The translations under genes and the position numbers were made by a program. A DNA stretch of 46,407 bases from an uncultured Lachnospiraceae bacterium (GTDB lineage Bacteria > Bacillota > Clostridia > Lachnospirales > Lachnospiraceae), in contig CAJTOL010000026.1 of assembly GCA_910577645.1 (NCBI GenBank), forward strand, positions 1-46,407. Reading direction: 5' to 3'. The notes beneath the pieces were generated by a model. The model had not been told where the DNA came from. It ran no database searches and saw only the letters and a list, made by a program, of their open reading frames with translations. Below, piece by piece: positions 7,840-15,840 of the stretch; positions within the stretch are counted from its first letter, which is position 1, and each line of letters starts with the position of its first letter.

Positions 7840-8782
7840 AACGATTCTTGAGGTTCAGAACCTTACCAAATTTTTTAATACCCCAGGTGGCCAGCTTCAT
7901 GCTGTGGATGGTGTAAGCTTCACCATTGAAGAGGGGAGAACTCTGGGGATTGTAGGAGAATCCGGATGCGGCAAGTCCACCACCGGAAGAACCATATTAA
8001 AGCTGTTGGAGCCGACCGGAGGAAAGATATTATTTGACGGTCAGGATATTACCGGATACAGCCGCAAGCAGATGCGGCCGCTGCGCCAGGAGATGCAGAT
8101 GGTATTTCAGGATCCCTTCTCTTCACTGGATCCGCGGCAGACCGTAATGCAGCTCATCAGTGAACCCATTACCGAGCATAAGCTGCTGAAATCCAAAAGT
8201 GACATTGAGGAGCGTACATTGGAGCTGATGCGTACAGTAGGTCTGGCAGAACGCTACATGAATGTGTACCCTCATGAGCTTGACGGCGGAAGACGCCAGA
8301 GAATCGGAATTGCCCGGGCACTGGCGGTAAATCCTAAACTGATTGTCTGCGATGAGCCGGTGTCTGCACTGGACGTATCAATTCAGGCGCAGATTCTGAA
8401 TCTGTTAAAGAAGCTTCAGGCAGATCTGGGACTGACCTATATTTTTATTACCCATGATCTGTCGGTAGTAAAATATTTCTCTGACGATATTGCAGTAATG
8501 TATCTGGGACAAATGGTAGAGAAAGCGCCGTCGGATATTCTGTTCCAGAATCCGCTTCATCCATATACCAAGGCGTTGCTTTCTGCGATTCCGCTGCCTA
8601 TTGTGGGGAAGGAGAAGCCACAGCGCCAGCTGATTCGGGGAGAGATTACTTCACCGGTGAATTTGCCGGATGAGTGCCGTTTCTGGAAACGCTGTGATTG
8701 TACGGAGGAACGCTGCCGGAAGGGAAATCCCCGGCTTCGGGAAGTAGAGCCCAATCACTTTGTGGCCTGCAGCTGTGTATAA
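7829..8782 (+). CDS. ABC transporter ATPase, DppF/OppF type
   Basis: This encodes 317 residues. Walker A is GESGCGKSTTG, then MVFQDPFSSLDPRQT, Walker B LIVCDEPVSALD, and switch FITHDLS. The signature motif reads LDGGRRQRIGIARAL instead of the usual LSGGQRQR; I recall this as a known variant in some DppF proteins and do not treat it as a defect. The C-terminal extension again carries CRFWKRCDCTEERC cysteines. It is the last gene of the importer operon and is followed by a strong terminator. Confidence 0.93.
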   Translation: MAGKTILEVQNLTKFFNTPGGQLHAVDGVSFTIEEGRTLGIVGESGCGKSTTGRTILKLLEPTGGKILFDGQDITGYSRKQMRPLRQEMQMVFQDPFSSLDPRQTVMQLISEPITEHKLLKSKSDIEERTLELMRTVGLAERYMNVYPHELDGGRRQRIGIARALAVNPKLIVCDEPVSALDVSIQAQILNLLKKLQADLGLTYIFITHDLSVVKYFSDDIAVMYLGQMVEKAPSDILFQNPLHPYTKALLSAIPLPIVGKEKPQRQLIRGEITSPVNLPDECRFWKRCDCTEERCRKGNPRLREVEPNHFVACSCV

Positions 8783-8794
8783 AATTTGTTAAAG

Positions 8795-8857
8795 AAAACC
8801 AGCGGCTTTCTATTATGGCTGTTCATCAGCTCTTATTAATAGAAAATCGCTGGTTTT
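8795..8857. terminator. Bidirectional terminator between importer operon and MCP gene
   Basis: AAAACCAGCG...TTTCTATTA pairs with TAATAGAAA..CGCTGGTTTT, with a small inner hairpin (GCTG/CAGC) at the tip. T-rich on the plus side and A-rich at the start, so it can end transcripts from both convergent operons. Confidence 0.75.
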
Positions 8858-8904
8858 TATTTTGACCATTCCCTGTTTTTCTGTCTCAAATATAGAAGGG
8901 AATC

Positions 8905-9822
8905 TTATTCGTTGTATTCTTTAACAATTGGCGGAACCTGGGACAGCATATTGTCCACATCTTCAAACATAGCGCTTTTCGTGGTACCCAATTTACTGGC
9001 CCGGTTAATGTGAGCCATAACTTCTTTATATTGCTCTTTTGTTCTATCAAAAAAGGCATTTACGGTCTGCAATGCTGTCCGTGAATCGTTGATGGCATTG
9101 GAAATTTCTGTCTGCACCGTTGTTGCGCTTTCTGCCGCTTCTGTAATCTGGTCAAACATTTGGTAGGTATCATTTACTTTATCAATACTTTGTCCTAATG
9201 CCAGCTGGGAAGTTTCAATATTTGAGTGTAATTTATCAGCATTCTTTTCCACATCGGAAATACTGGCTTCCACAGCAGCTACAAGACTTTTCACTTCATT
9301 TGCCAGGCTCTTTACTTCTCCTGCAACCACAGCAAATCCTCTTCCCTGTACCCCTGCCTTGGCGGCTTCGATGGAAGCATTCAGTGCAAGAATATTTGTC
9401 TGTTCAGCAATGGACGTGATTTTATTGGTACATTTTTTGATTTCCTGTACTGCTGATTCGAAATCATCAAATGTAATCTTCATCTCGCCAAAATGGGATT
9501 CTACTTCCAGAGAACTGCCTTTTAATCCCTCCACCTCATTCTGCGCCGCGGTTACAGATTTGGCGATATCACTTTTTACCTGCTCAAACTGACCAGACAC
9601 TTGATTGATGTTTGAGAAAGCTCCCTCAAAATCCTGTAACGTTTTCTGGAAATTTTCAGATTCATTTAATACTTTTTTAAAGGAATAATTAATCTGCCCT
9701 AACTGCTTTAAGGAATCTACTTCTTTTTGCAGCAAATCCTTTTGATAATCTTTTAAACTATCCATTACATGCAGTAAGGGATATGTATCCACTATATGCT
9801 GCTCTTTTTTCTTAAACCACAT
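8905..9822 (-). CDS. Soluble methyl-accepting chemotaxis-type signalling protein
   Basis: This encodes about 305 residues from ATG at 9822, chosen because AAGGGAGAG lies about 8 bases upstream; the frame could start earlier at 9843, overlapping the FIST gene. No membrane helix or signal peptide is seen. An N-terminal coiled coil is followed by a chemoreceptor signalling domain with the hairpin tip TNILALNASIEAAKAG and GRGFAVVAGEVKSLANEV, the CheA/CheW contact region. It is about half the length of membrane receptors. It lies 13 bases after a FIST-domain gene, so it probably relays the state of that cytosolic sensor. Whether it acts in motility or another output is unknown; no che or flagellar gene is in the window. 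Confidence 0.85.
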   Translation of the reverse strand: MWFKKKEQHIVDTYPLLHVMDSLKDYQKDLLQKEVDSLKQLGQINYSFKKVLNESENFQKTLQDFEGAFSNINQVSGQFEQVKSDIAKSVTAAQNEVEGLKGSSLEVESHFGEMKITFDDFESAVQEIKKCTNKITSIAEQTNILALNASIEAAKAGVQGRGFAVVAGEVKSLANEVKSLVAAVEASISDVEKNADKLHSNIETSQLALGQSIDKVNDTYQMFDQITEAAESATTVQTEISNAINDSRTALQTVNAFFDRTKEQYKEVMAHINRASKLGTTKSAMFEDVDNMLSQVPPIVKEYNE

Positions 9823-9835
9823 TTGCATCTCTCCC

Positions 9836-10927
9836 TTATTCAAATACTACGCAGGTCATGGACTGGTTAACAAACTGATTATTATAATGCTCTCCGTATC
9901 CTACGACCCCTGCATGGTTGCCAAGCTTTCTCATTTCGTCCAGATAATCCTGCATGTAATGGTTTTCCGTAAACAGTAAATACCGGAATAGACAGTTTAC
10001 AGAGAATACCGCAGAGATTTTAGGAAAGTCCTGGCGTATTTTCTGCATGGTACTTTTTACAATATTTTTATAATCGCCTAATTCCAATAAAATTAAGACA
10101 TCAGAATCGTTAACCTGACGGAAACACGTCAGGGAATTGCCGCAAACCTCCTTGATGGAAATAATGCAGGTATCATCCCCGTTTAATTTCCCAAAAGGAT
10201 TCTTAAAGGTCTGAGTTAAAATTTGCTCTTCTGATACATGGAGAATGTCCTGATATACCTGTTTCGCAGGCTTACCGTTTAATTCTCCCAATTTGTATTC
10301 AGATTTATTGGTTTTAGAAGCAACGAACCGGTAATTACCCTTTTGACGGTAAATATTTTCCTTATACGCTTTTACCTTTCCGTGATTATTTTTAACCATG
10401 GCATAGGCGACGGCATCTTTATAGACTTTTCCGTTGGCAGATACTTTTCCTCCGTCGCCGGTTCCCCCTACCAGGGAAATATTCCGACGCTTTAATACAC
10501 TATGAATGGTAGTCAGAACGCAGGCGTCATTTCCGGAGCAGAAATCAATACAGACAGTATCCCTTTGGGCAGCGTTTACCTTGTTTACATCATCCTCCAG
10601 GCGCTTAATATATTTCACAGGCATGGTGGATGCCTCCTCCAGCACATTTGTTACTGCAGTAACGCCGTCGTAAAATGCAATAACACCAACGCCTTTCTCA
10701 ACAACTCTGTTATCGTAGCTCATCCCAATACATCCAATGCTGGGGACACCCGGATAAAGCGCCTCCAAATTTTTTACGTGTGCCTCAAACTGCTCGCTGG
10801 TGGATAACAACATGATTAGTTGAGGGTTGCTTAAGCCGCGGACTGCTTCCTGCAGGTTGCCGCTCTGACTCATACCAAAAAATTGTCTCACAGTAATACC
10901 CCTTTTTATTTTAGTTTCTTGTAGCAT
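9836..10927 (-). CDS. FIST-domain cytosolic sensor protein
   Basis: This encodes 363 residues. The N-terminal half has the FIST N layout (MLLSTSEQFEAHVKNL, PSIGCIGMSYDNRVV, VGVIAFYDG, SLVGGTGDGGKVS) and the C-terminal half the FIST_C layout (GELNGKPAKQVYQDIL, VFSVNCLFRYLLF, GVVGYGEHYNNQFVNQSMTCVVF). FIST proteins are ligand sensors attached to signalling outputs, proposed to bind small molecules such as amino acids. Here the output is the adjacent soluble chemoreceptor-like gene, forming a split two-gene sensor. The start ATG at 10927 has only a weak ribosome-binding site (AAGAAG). A TATAAT lies on the minus strand at 10951-10946. The gene order and strand imply co-transcription. Confidence 0.85.
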   Translation of the reverse strand: MLQETKIKRGITVRQFFGMSQSGNLQEAVRGLSNPQLIMLLSTSEQFEAHVKNLEALYPGVPSIGCIGMSYDNRVVEKGVGVIAFYDGVTAVTNVLEEASTMPVKYIKRLEDDVNKVNAAQRDTVCIDFCSGNDACVLTTIHSVLKRRNISLVGGTGDGGKVSANGKVYKDAVAYAMVKNNHGKVKAYKENIYRQKGNYRFVASKTNKSEYKLGELNGKPAKQVYQDILHVSEEQILTQTFKNPFGKLNGDDTCIISIKEVCGNSLTCFRQVNDSDVLILLELGDYKNIVKSTMQKIRQDFPKISAVFSVNCLFRYLLFTENHYMQDYLDEMRKLGNHAGVVGYGEHYNNQFVNQSMTCVVFE

Positions 10928-11008
10928 GTATTTCTTCTTTACATAATTATATGATATTTCATAAAATTAGAAAAGACATAAATTGAAATTTATTGTGTAT
11001 AAGTTTGT

Positions 11009-11055
11009 CTACCCTCAGTGGACAAGGCGTGAGTGCTCTTGTTCACTGAGGGTAG
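11009..11055. repeat. Dispersed palindromic repeat, copy 2 (near-perfect)
   Basis: CTACCCTCAGTGGACAAG (11009-11026), 11-base loop, then CTTGTTCACTGAGGGTAG (11038-11055): 18 bp with a single G-T wobble. The left arm shares CTACC-TCAGTGGACA with the element at 13318. No T-tract follows, so it is not a simple terminator. Confidence 0.7.
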
Positions 11056-11184
11056 AATCGGATAATATAATTCGATACAGCAGTAAATTAGGTGAGAAGG
11101 GGATTTTCACAGAAAATCAGGAAAAAAGAAACTGACAGGGCAATATTTTATGGATATGCTTCCAAAGCAACAAGATTTCATGGG

Positions 11185-11232
11185 CACTGGGCAAGTTATC
11201 CCAGTGAACTTTTCTTCTGAAATTTATATAAT
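11185..11232 (+). promoter_or_regulatory. Palindrome overlapping the promoter of the yhcH-like gene
   Basis: CACTGGG (11185-11191) and CCCAGTG (11200-11206) form an inverted repeat just upstream of, and partly overlapping, a poor -35 (TGAACT, 11205-11210). TATAAT (11227-11232) is 16 bases further on. This is the geometry of an operator at a regulated promoter. Confidence 0.4.
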
Positions 11233-11300
11233 CATAACTGTAAATGATTCTTGCGTGGAATCAGGATGCAGGAAAATATAATGGTCAGGAGGAAATAAAA

Positions 11301-11804
11301 ATGATAGTTACCACACTGGAAGAAAGCGCGCGTTATCATGTATTAGGAGAGAATGTTAAGAAGGCATTAGAGTGGCTGAAGGAAAATGATATCCGCAAAA
11401 TGGAAGACGGACGGTATGCCCTGGACGGCACCGTATTATCCAAAACCAGCCTGCTGGATATGAACGCAAAGGAAAAGCAGGGGGTGTTTATTCTGATTCA
11501 GCGCTATACCACCCGTTCCATTGACGACTGCTGGTTTGAGGGCCATAAGAAGTTTATTGATATTCATTATGTGGCAGAGGGAATGGAGTATTTCTGCTAT
11601 ACGCCTCTGGCGCGGGCAGGGAAACCGGTTACCGAGTATGATGAGGTAGAAGACGATTTCCTGTATAACAGGGATTATGAGACAGGTGTCCTGATGAAAG
11701 CAGGGGATGTGGTTATCGTGTATCCGGAGGATGTACATATGCCTCAGCGCCGGGCCCTGGTTCCGTCTGATGTAGTGAAAGCCTGTATTAAAATTGTTAT
11801 ATAA
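11301..11804 (+). CDS. YhcH/YjgK/YiaL (DUF386) family protein
   Basis: This encodes 167 residues; ATG 11301 is preceded by AGGAGGAAAT. Family features are GHKKFIDIHYVAEG (about residues 80-93, with the His/Asp/His metal ligands), a YNRDYETG segment and PEDVHMPQ near the end. The family is a cupin-like beta-barrel, often found with sialic acid, uronate or TRAP-transporter genes and suspected to act as a sugar anomerase or mutarotase; activity is poorly proven. It is cytosolic. Here it is followed by a MATE exporter and lies close to a TRAP module, but no sialic-acid catabolic gene (nanA, nanE) is in the window. Confidence 0.82.
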   Translation: MIVTTLEESARYHVLGENVKKALEWLKENDIRKMEDGRYALDGTVLSKTSLLDMNAKEKQGVFILIQRYTTRSIDDCWFEGHKKFIDIHYVAEGMEYFCYTPLARAGKPVTEYDEVEDDFLYNRDYETGVLMKAGDVVIVYPEDVHMPQRRALVPSDVVKACIKIVI

Positions 11805-11826
11805 ATAGTGGCTGAAGCCGTAATAG

Positions 11827-11879
11827 AAATGCTCCTGTTTAAGCGGGCAGAGAAATCTGGATGCCTGACAGGGGCATTT
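11827..11879 (+). promoter_or_regulatory. Hairpin between yhcH-like and MATE genes
   Basis: AAATGCTCCTGT (11827-11838) pairs with ACAGGGGCATTT (11868-11879), 12 bp with one wobble. No T-tract. It could process or weakly terminate the transcript between the two genes. Confidence 0.4.
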
Positions 11880-11905
11880 GTCAGTAAAGGGGATATGGAT
11901 ATAGA

Positions 11906-13231
11906 ATGAATTTTGAACAAATGCCGTTAAAGAAAGCCTTTTGGAGATTTATCTGGCCTTCTGTCATTGCCCAGTGGATATTTGCTTTGTATACCATGGT
12001 AGACGGGATGTTTGTGGCCAGAGGAGTGTCGGAAACGGCGCTGTCGGCGGTTAATATTGCATCGCCTTTTGTGAATTTCCTGTTTTCCGTGTCCATATTG
12101 TTTGCAGTGGGAACGTCTACTATTGTGGCTATCTGCCTGGGCAAGGGAGAAAAGCAGACAGCGGATCAGGTTTATACTCAGAGTATGGCAGTGTTAATAG
12201 CAGTGTCCCTGGCCATTATGCTGGCAGTGCTTTTGAAGTTGGATGGGTTGGCGGTTTTTCTGGGGGCCACGGCGGAAACCGCAGAGTATGTGAGACATTA
12301 TATTCTGTCTGTGCTGCCCTTTGCCTGGTGCTTTATTATCGCCTATTCTTTTGAGATTCTGGTGAAAACAGACGGGTATCCCAAGCTTGCAACAGTGGCT
12401 GTGACAACGGGAGCCCTGCTGAACTGCATCCTGGATTATCTGTTTGTGTTTGTTTTTCACTGGGGAATTTCAGGGGCAGGCGCAGCTACCGGCCTTTCCC
12501 AGTGCGTCCTGGTTTTCATTTATCTGAGCCATTTTTTAAGCCGGAAGGCAACCATAAGGTTTCGGAAATTTAAGTGGGATTTTGGACAGATCTTCCGCAG
12601 CGTCAAGATCGGGATGTCCTCCTGCCTGACAGAATTTTCTGCGGGAATCACCGTATTTTTGTTTAACCACACGATTCTTAAATACTTGGGAAATGACGGG
12701 ATCATCAGCTACACCATCATTGCATATGTAAACACAATCGTGGTGATGTCCCTGGCAGGCATTGCACAGGGAGCCCAGCCTATGGTAAGCTTTTATTATG
12801 GAAAAGGAGAAAAAAAGAAGTATATGACCCTGCTGAAATACGGGATTGCAGCTTCTGTTGGATTGGGAGTTGCAGCGTTTGCGGCGTCTATTGCCGGTGC
12901 AGACCTGCTGGTGAGTCTTTTTATTTCCAGGGAGCTTACCGGTCTCAGGGAATATTCGGCAGAGGTATTTCGGATTTTCTCATTTTCATTTTTGATTATG
13001 GGGATTAATATTCAGATGGGCGGATTTTTTACGGCAGTGGAACGGCCCAGGCCTGCTCTTTCTATCTCTCTGGGGCGGGGGGTTGTTACCATAGCCATAG
13101 CGCTGAGGTTCTGCACCATGATTTGGGGCGGCGAAGGGATCTGGGTGTCCCAGGTGGTGTCAGAGATATTGTGCTGTATCATGACGGCGTTTTTTATTTA
13201 CCGGTATAGAAAACAGATGGGGAAAGGATGA
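11906..13231 (+). CDS. MATE family multidrug/metabolite exporter
   Basis: This encodes 441 residues with twelve predicted membrane helices in two homologous halves. The N-terminus (PLKKAFWRFIWPSVIAQWIFALYTMVDGMFVARGV) and the mid-protein GIAQGAQPMVSFYYGKGE are typical MATE features. These proteins exchange Na+ or H+ for organic cations, drugs or flavin-type metabolites across the cytoplasmic membrane. It has only a modest ribosome-binding site (AGGGGATATGG). It is followed by a hairpin terminator before the TRAP sensor operon. Substrate cannot be inferred. Confidence 0.88.
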   Translation: MNFEQMPLKKAFWRFIWPSVIAQWIFALYTMVDGMFVARGVSETALSAVNIASPFVNFLFSVSILFAVGTSTIVAICLGKGEKQTADQVYTQSMAVLIAVSLAIMLAVLLKLDGLAVFLGATAETAEYVRHYILSVLPFAWCFIIAYSFEILVKTDGYPKLATVAVTTGALLNCILDYLFVFVFHWGISGAGAATGLSQCVLVFIYLSHFLSRKATIRFRKFKWDFGQIFRSVKIGMSSCLTEFSAGITVFLFNHTILKYLGNDGIISYTIIAYVNTIVVMSLAGIAQGAQPMVSFYYGKGEKKKYMTLLKYGIAASVGLGVAAFAASIAGADLLVSLFISRELTGLREYSAEVFRIFSFSFLIMGINIQMGGFFTAVERPRPALSISLGRGVVTIAIALRFCTMIWGGEGIWVSQVVSEILCCIMTAFFIYRYRKQMGKG

Positions 13232-13251
13232 GCGGTAAGCTGCAGAAGATG

Positions 13252-13297
13252 CCCTCCGTGAACAGTAGCCAATAGTTCATGGGGGGTCTCTTGTTTT
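13252..13297 (+). terminator. Terminator after MATE gene
   Basis: CCCTCCGTGAAC (13252-13263) pairs with GTTCATGGGGGG (13275-13286) over 12 bp with two G-T wobbles, followed by TCTCTTGTTTT. Confidence 0.6.
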
Positions 13298-13317
13298 GTA
13301 TTATGTGATGTGGTATC

Positions 13318-13360
13318 CTACCTTCAGTGGACAGGACGTGTCCGTCGTCTGCTGAGAGCA
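13318..13360. repeat. Dispersed palindromic repeat, copy 3 (diverged)
   Basis: CTACCTTCAGTGGACAGGAC (13318-13337) is nearly the same as the left arm at 11009. The right arm GTCGTCTGCTGAGAGC (13344-13359) is a degraded partner. It lies just upstream of the TRAP sensor operon. Confidence 0.5.
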
Positions 13361-13390
13361 AAAAGCAGTTAAAAATACGGGGGATAATTG

Positions 13391-14317
13391 ATGAAACAAC
13401 GGAGTGCGGCAATCATATTTACCATAGGGTTTTCTCTGCTGCTGATGATATCGGTTCTTTTTATTTTTCAGGAAAGGCCTCAGGGGGAATGGAAGAATCA
13501 GACAATGCTTCGGATGGAGGTTCCCTATGAAAGGGATCATCCTACAGGAAAGGCGGCGGAATATTTTGCCGGGCTTGTAGGGGAGGAGTCTCATGGGGAA
13601 CTGCAGATTTCCGTTGCCTACAATACGGAGCCGGGGAGTGAAAAGGAGATTGTAAAACAGCTTCAATTTGGCGGGATCGCTTTTGGCGCGGTAAATTATT
13701 TTGATTTTTGTGAGGATATTCCGGAGCTGAATCAATTTATTGAAGCGTATGATTCTCCAGAGGAGTCCCAGGCAGGATACTGTGAGCAGAAGGAGGCCAT
13801 AGGGGAATATCTTTCAAAGGAACGGATGGAGCTTTTATCCTGCTACAGGCCGGATTACCGGTGTATTACAACCAAGGAAAGGCCGGCAGCAGACGGAGCT
13901 TTTAATGGCATGAAGATTCATGCCACAAAAGCAGCAGCGTTGTCTGTTTACCTTCTGGGGATGGGTGCGGAAATTGAAAGCTTTGACCGGACGGATCTGC
14001 TGCGGGCAGTGGATTCAGGATATATTGACGGCATAGAAATGCCGTTTCTTTTGTATGGAAGGGCGGGATATGATAAGGTCATGCCCTATGTGTGGGTTTA
14101 TGAGGAATTTCTGGTGCCGGATATGCTGGTAGCCAGCACAGTATCATTGGGGAATCTGACAGATGAGCAGCAGAAGATCCTGACAGACTGCGCCCTTAAG
14201 ACAGAAGAATTCCAGGTGGAAGCCCTAAAGGAGTCCCAGGAGCGGCAGATACAGTTATGGAAGGATAAAGACGGACGACATAACAGACTGTGGGAATCGG
14301 AAAGGCAGGCGCCGTAA
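13391..14317 (+). CDS. Membrane-anchored DctP-like protein, probable co-sensor of the kinase
   Basis: This encodes 308 residues. A single N-terminal hydrophobic helix (about residues 6-27) has no lipobox and no clear cleavage site, so the protein is probably anchored with its domain outside. The rest resembles TRAP DctP binding proteins (FNGMKIHATKAAALSVYLLG, VDSGYIDGIEMPF, LTDEQQKILTDCA). Compared with the true DctP at 17276, the conserved ligand-binding Arg (GLKMRT there) is His (GMKIHA), and DGQENPV is DGIEMPF. It overlaps the kinase gene by one base (TAATG). Position and altered residues suggest a sensory role rather than transport; this is inference. Confidence 0.75.
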   Translation: MKQRSAAIIFTIGFSLLLMISVLFIFQERPQGEWKNQTMLRMEVPYERDHPTGKAAEYFAGLVGEESHGELQISVAYNTEPGSEKEIVKQLQFGGIAFGAVNYFDFCEDIPELNQFIEAYDSPEESQAGYCEQKEAIGEYLSKERMELLSCYRPDYRCITTKERPAADGAFNGMKIHATKAAALSVYLLGMGAEIESFDRTDLLRAVDSGYIDGIEMPFLLYGRAGYDKVMPYVWVYEEFLVPDMLVASTVSLGNLTDEQQKILTDCALKTEEFQVEALKESQERQIQLWKDKDGRHNRLWESERQAP

Positions 14318-15795
14318 TGGAGAGAACAGGGAGAGTAAAAGGATCTGTCATCATAATCATTAATTGGATGTTCTTTTTGCTGACAGCGCTGACATTGATA
14401 TTTTCCATGTATAATTATCTGATGTATCGGGATATTGGGGAACGATACCGGAGGAGTACAGACTTGTATTATGAAGCCGGGGCGGTGAAAGATTCCATTA
14501 AACAATGTGATATTGCTATGGAAAATTATCTTCTGAGCAGGAACCGGGGGGCGCTGGCAGAGCATAATGAGGCTGTGAAAACCGTGGACGCCGGGTTGGC
14601 AAGGTGTTGGGAGCTGGTGGACACCCCAGCAGCAGCTTCTTTTATCCAGTCTATTGCAGATGCATTTTCCTCCTATCAGACAGAGGCCAATTACAGCGCG
14701 TTTTCTTATGCAGAGAGCAATTACTACGAGGGGAGTTTAAGCTTTCAAAAGTCCCGGGAGATTGGGAAATATATCCAGGAATACTGTGATGAGGTTTTGA
14801 CGGTTCTCCTGACGGCTAATCAGGATTATTATCAATGGCTGAATCAAAAACAGAACCAGTTATTCTTTATCAATCTCTATGCGGTGATTCTCCTGGCGGC
14901 GGCAGCCGGGTACAGCGTATACTATGTAAATGACAGGTTTTACCGGCCTTTAAATGAAATTTACCGGGCCTCTTTAAAGATTGCAGACGGGGAGATGGTG
15001 CAGATCCGGGAGGACTGGCAGGATCGGATGATCGCCATACAGGCAGGGGCTTTTAACAAGATGTCCAGGAGCATTGTGCGGATGATGGATGACATTCAGA
15101 AAAACGCGGATATCCAGACAAAGCTTTTGGATGAGCAGTTGAAAAATGAACAGTATGTACACCGGCTGGAGCAAGCAGATTTTCTCAACCTGCAATTGCA
15201 GACAAATCCCCATTTTTTATTCAATACCCTGAATACGATCTCCCGGACAGTGACCCTGGGAATGTCTGACCAGGCGGTGGAGATGATTGACGCTATGGCG
15301 GCTATGCTCCGCTACAACTTAAAAGACATGGAAGAGCCGGTTTCTCTGGAGGAGGAGATCCAGGTAGTGAAGGAATACCTCCATATTCAGAATTTCCGTT
15401 TCCAGGACCGGATCCAGGTGAAGCTTGATTATGAAAAGGAGCTGGCAGAGCAGGTGGAGATCCCTAAGTTTTCCTTACAGCCTTTTGTGGAGAATGCGGT
15501 GATCCATGGGCTGGAGCCTAAAATAGGGCCGGGCACAGTGAGTATAGAAATAAAGGCGGAAGGGGAGAACTGTATTGTCAGGATTGAAGACAGCGGAGTG
15601 GGGATTCCGGCGGATAAGCTGGAAGCGCTGAACCGGAGAGAACAGATCCGATCCGGCAATCGGAAATCCATCGGCATTTTGAATACAATCGAGAGAATAC
15701 GGTTTTTTACCAGGATGGAGGAGCCGGTAAAAATAGAGAGCAGGACAGGAAAGGGAACCATGGTAAAAATATATTTGCCAAGGAAAGCAGAATAA
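14317..15795 (+). CDS. Sensor histidine kinase, YesM/LytS type
   Basis: This encodes 492 residues. ATG 14317 overlaps the previous stop (TAATG); a longer frame exists inside the upstream gene. Membrane helix 1 is about residues 9-31, then an extracellular helical sensor segment of about 155 residues rich in Tyr/Gln/Glu, helix 2 about 188-208, and a HAMP linker. The His_kinase domain has LQTNPHFLFNTLNTISR with the phospho-accepting His, and the HATPase domain has VENAVIHGLEPK and DSGVGIP. It would autophosphorylate and pass phosphate to the response regulator at 15841. The preceding DctP-like protein is a plausible input partner. Confidence 0.92.
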   Translation: MERTGRVKGSVIIIINWMFFLLTALTLIFSMYNYLMYRDIGERYRRSTDLYYEAGAVKDSIKQCDIAMENYLLSRNRGALAEHNEAVKTVDAGLARCWELVDTPAAASFIQSIADAFSSYQTEANYSAFSYAESNYYEGSLSFQKSREIGKYIQEYCDEVLTVLLTANQDYYQWLNQKQNQLFFINLYAVILLAAAAGYSVYYVNDRFYRPLNEIYRASLKIADGEMVQIREDWQDRMIAIQAGAFNKMSRSIVRMMDDIQKNADIQTKLLDEQLKNEQYVHRLEQADFLNLQLQTNPHFLFNTLNTISRTVTLGMSDQAVEMIDAMAAMLRYNLKDMEEPVSLEEEIQVVKEYLHIQNFRFQDRIQVKLDYEKELAEQVEIPKFSLQPFVENAVIHGLEPKIGPGTVSIEIKAEGENCIVRIEDSGVGIPADKLEALNRREQIRSGNRKSIGILNTIERIRFFTRMEEPVKIESRTGKGTMVKIYLPRKAE

Positions 15796-15840
15796 AAAGG
15801 AGCTGTTTAAAGAGAGGCTGCCATCAAAGGAGGGGACACA

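Larger units (their letters stand above)
10928..11300. other. Intergenic region between FIST gene and yhcH-like gene
   Basis: This 373-base divergent gap contains the best copy of the palindromic repeat (11009-11055), a second palindrome (11185-11206) and a TATAAT box (11227-11232) facing the yhcH-like gene. No protein gene was recognised. Confidence 0.55.

Noticed and set aside
8270..8320. Signature motif LDGGRRQ in the DppF-like ATPase as a defect
   Set aside because: I recall this as a recurring variant in DppF relatives and all other motifs are intact.
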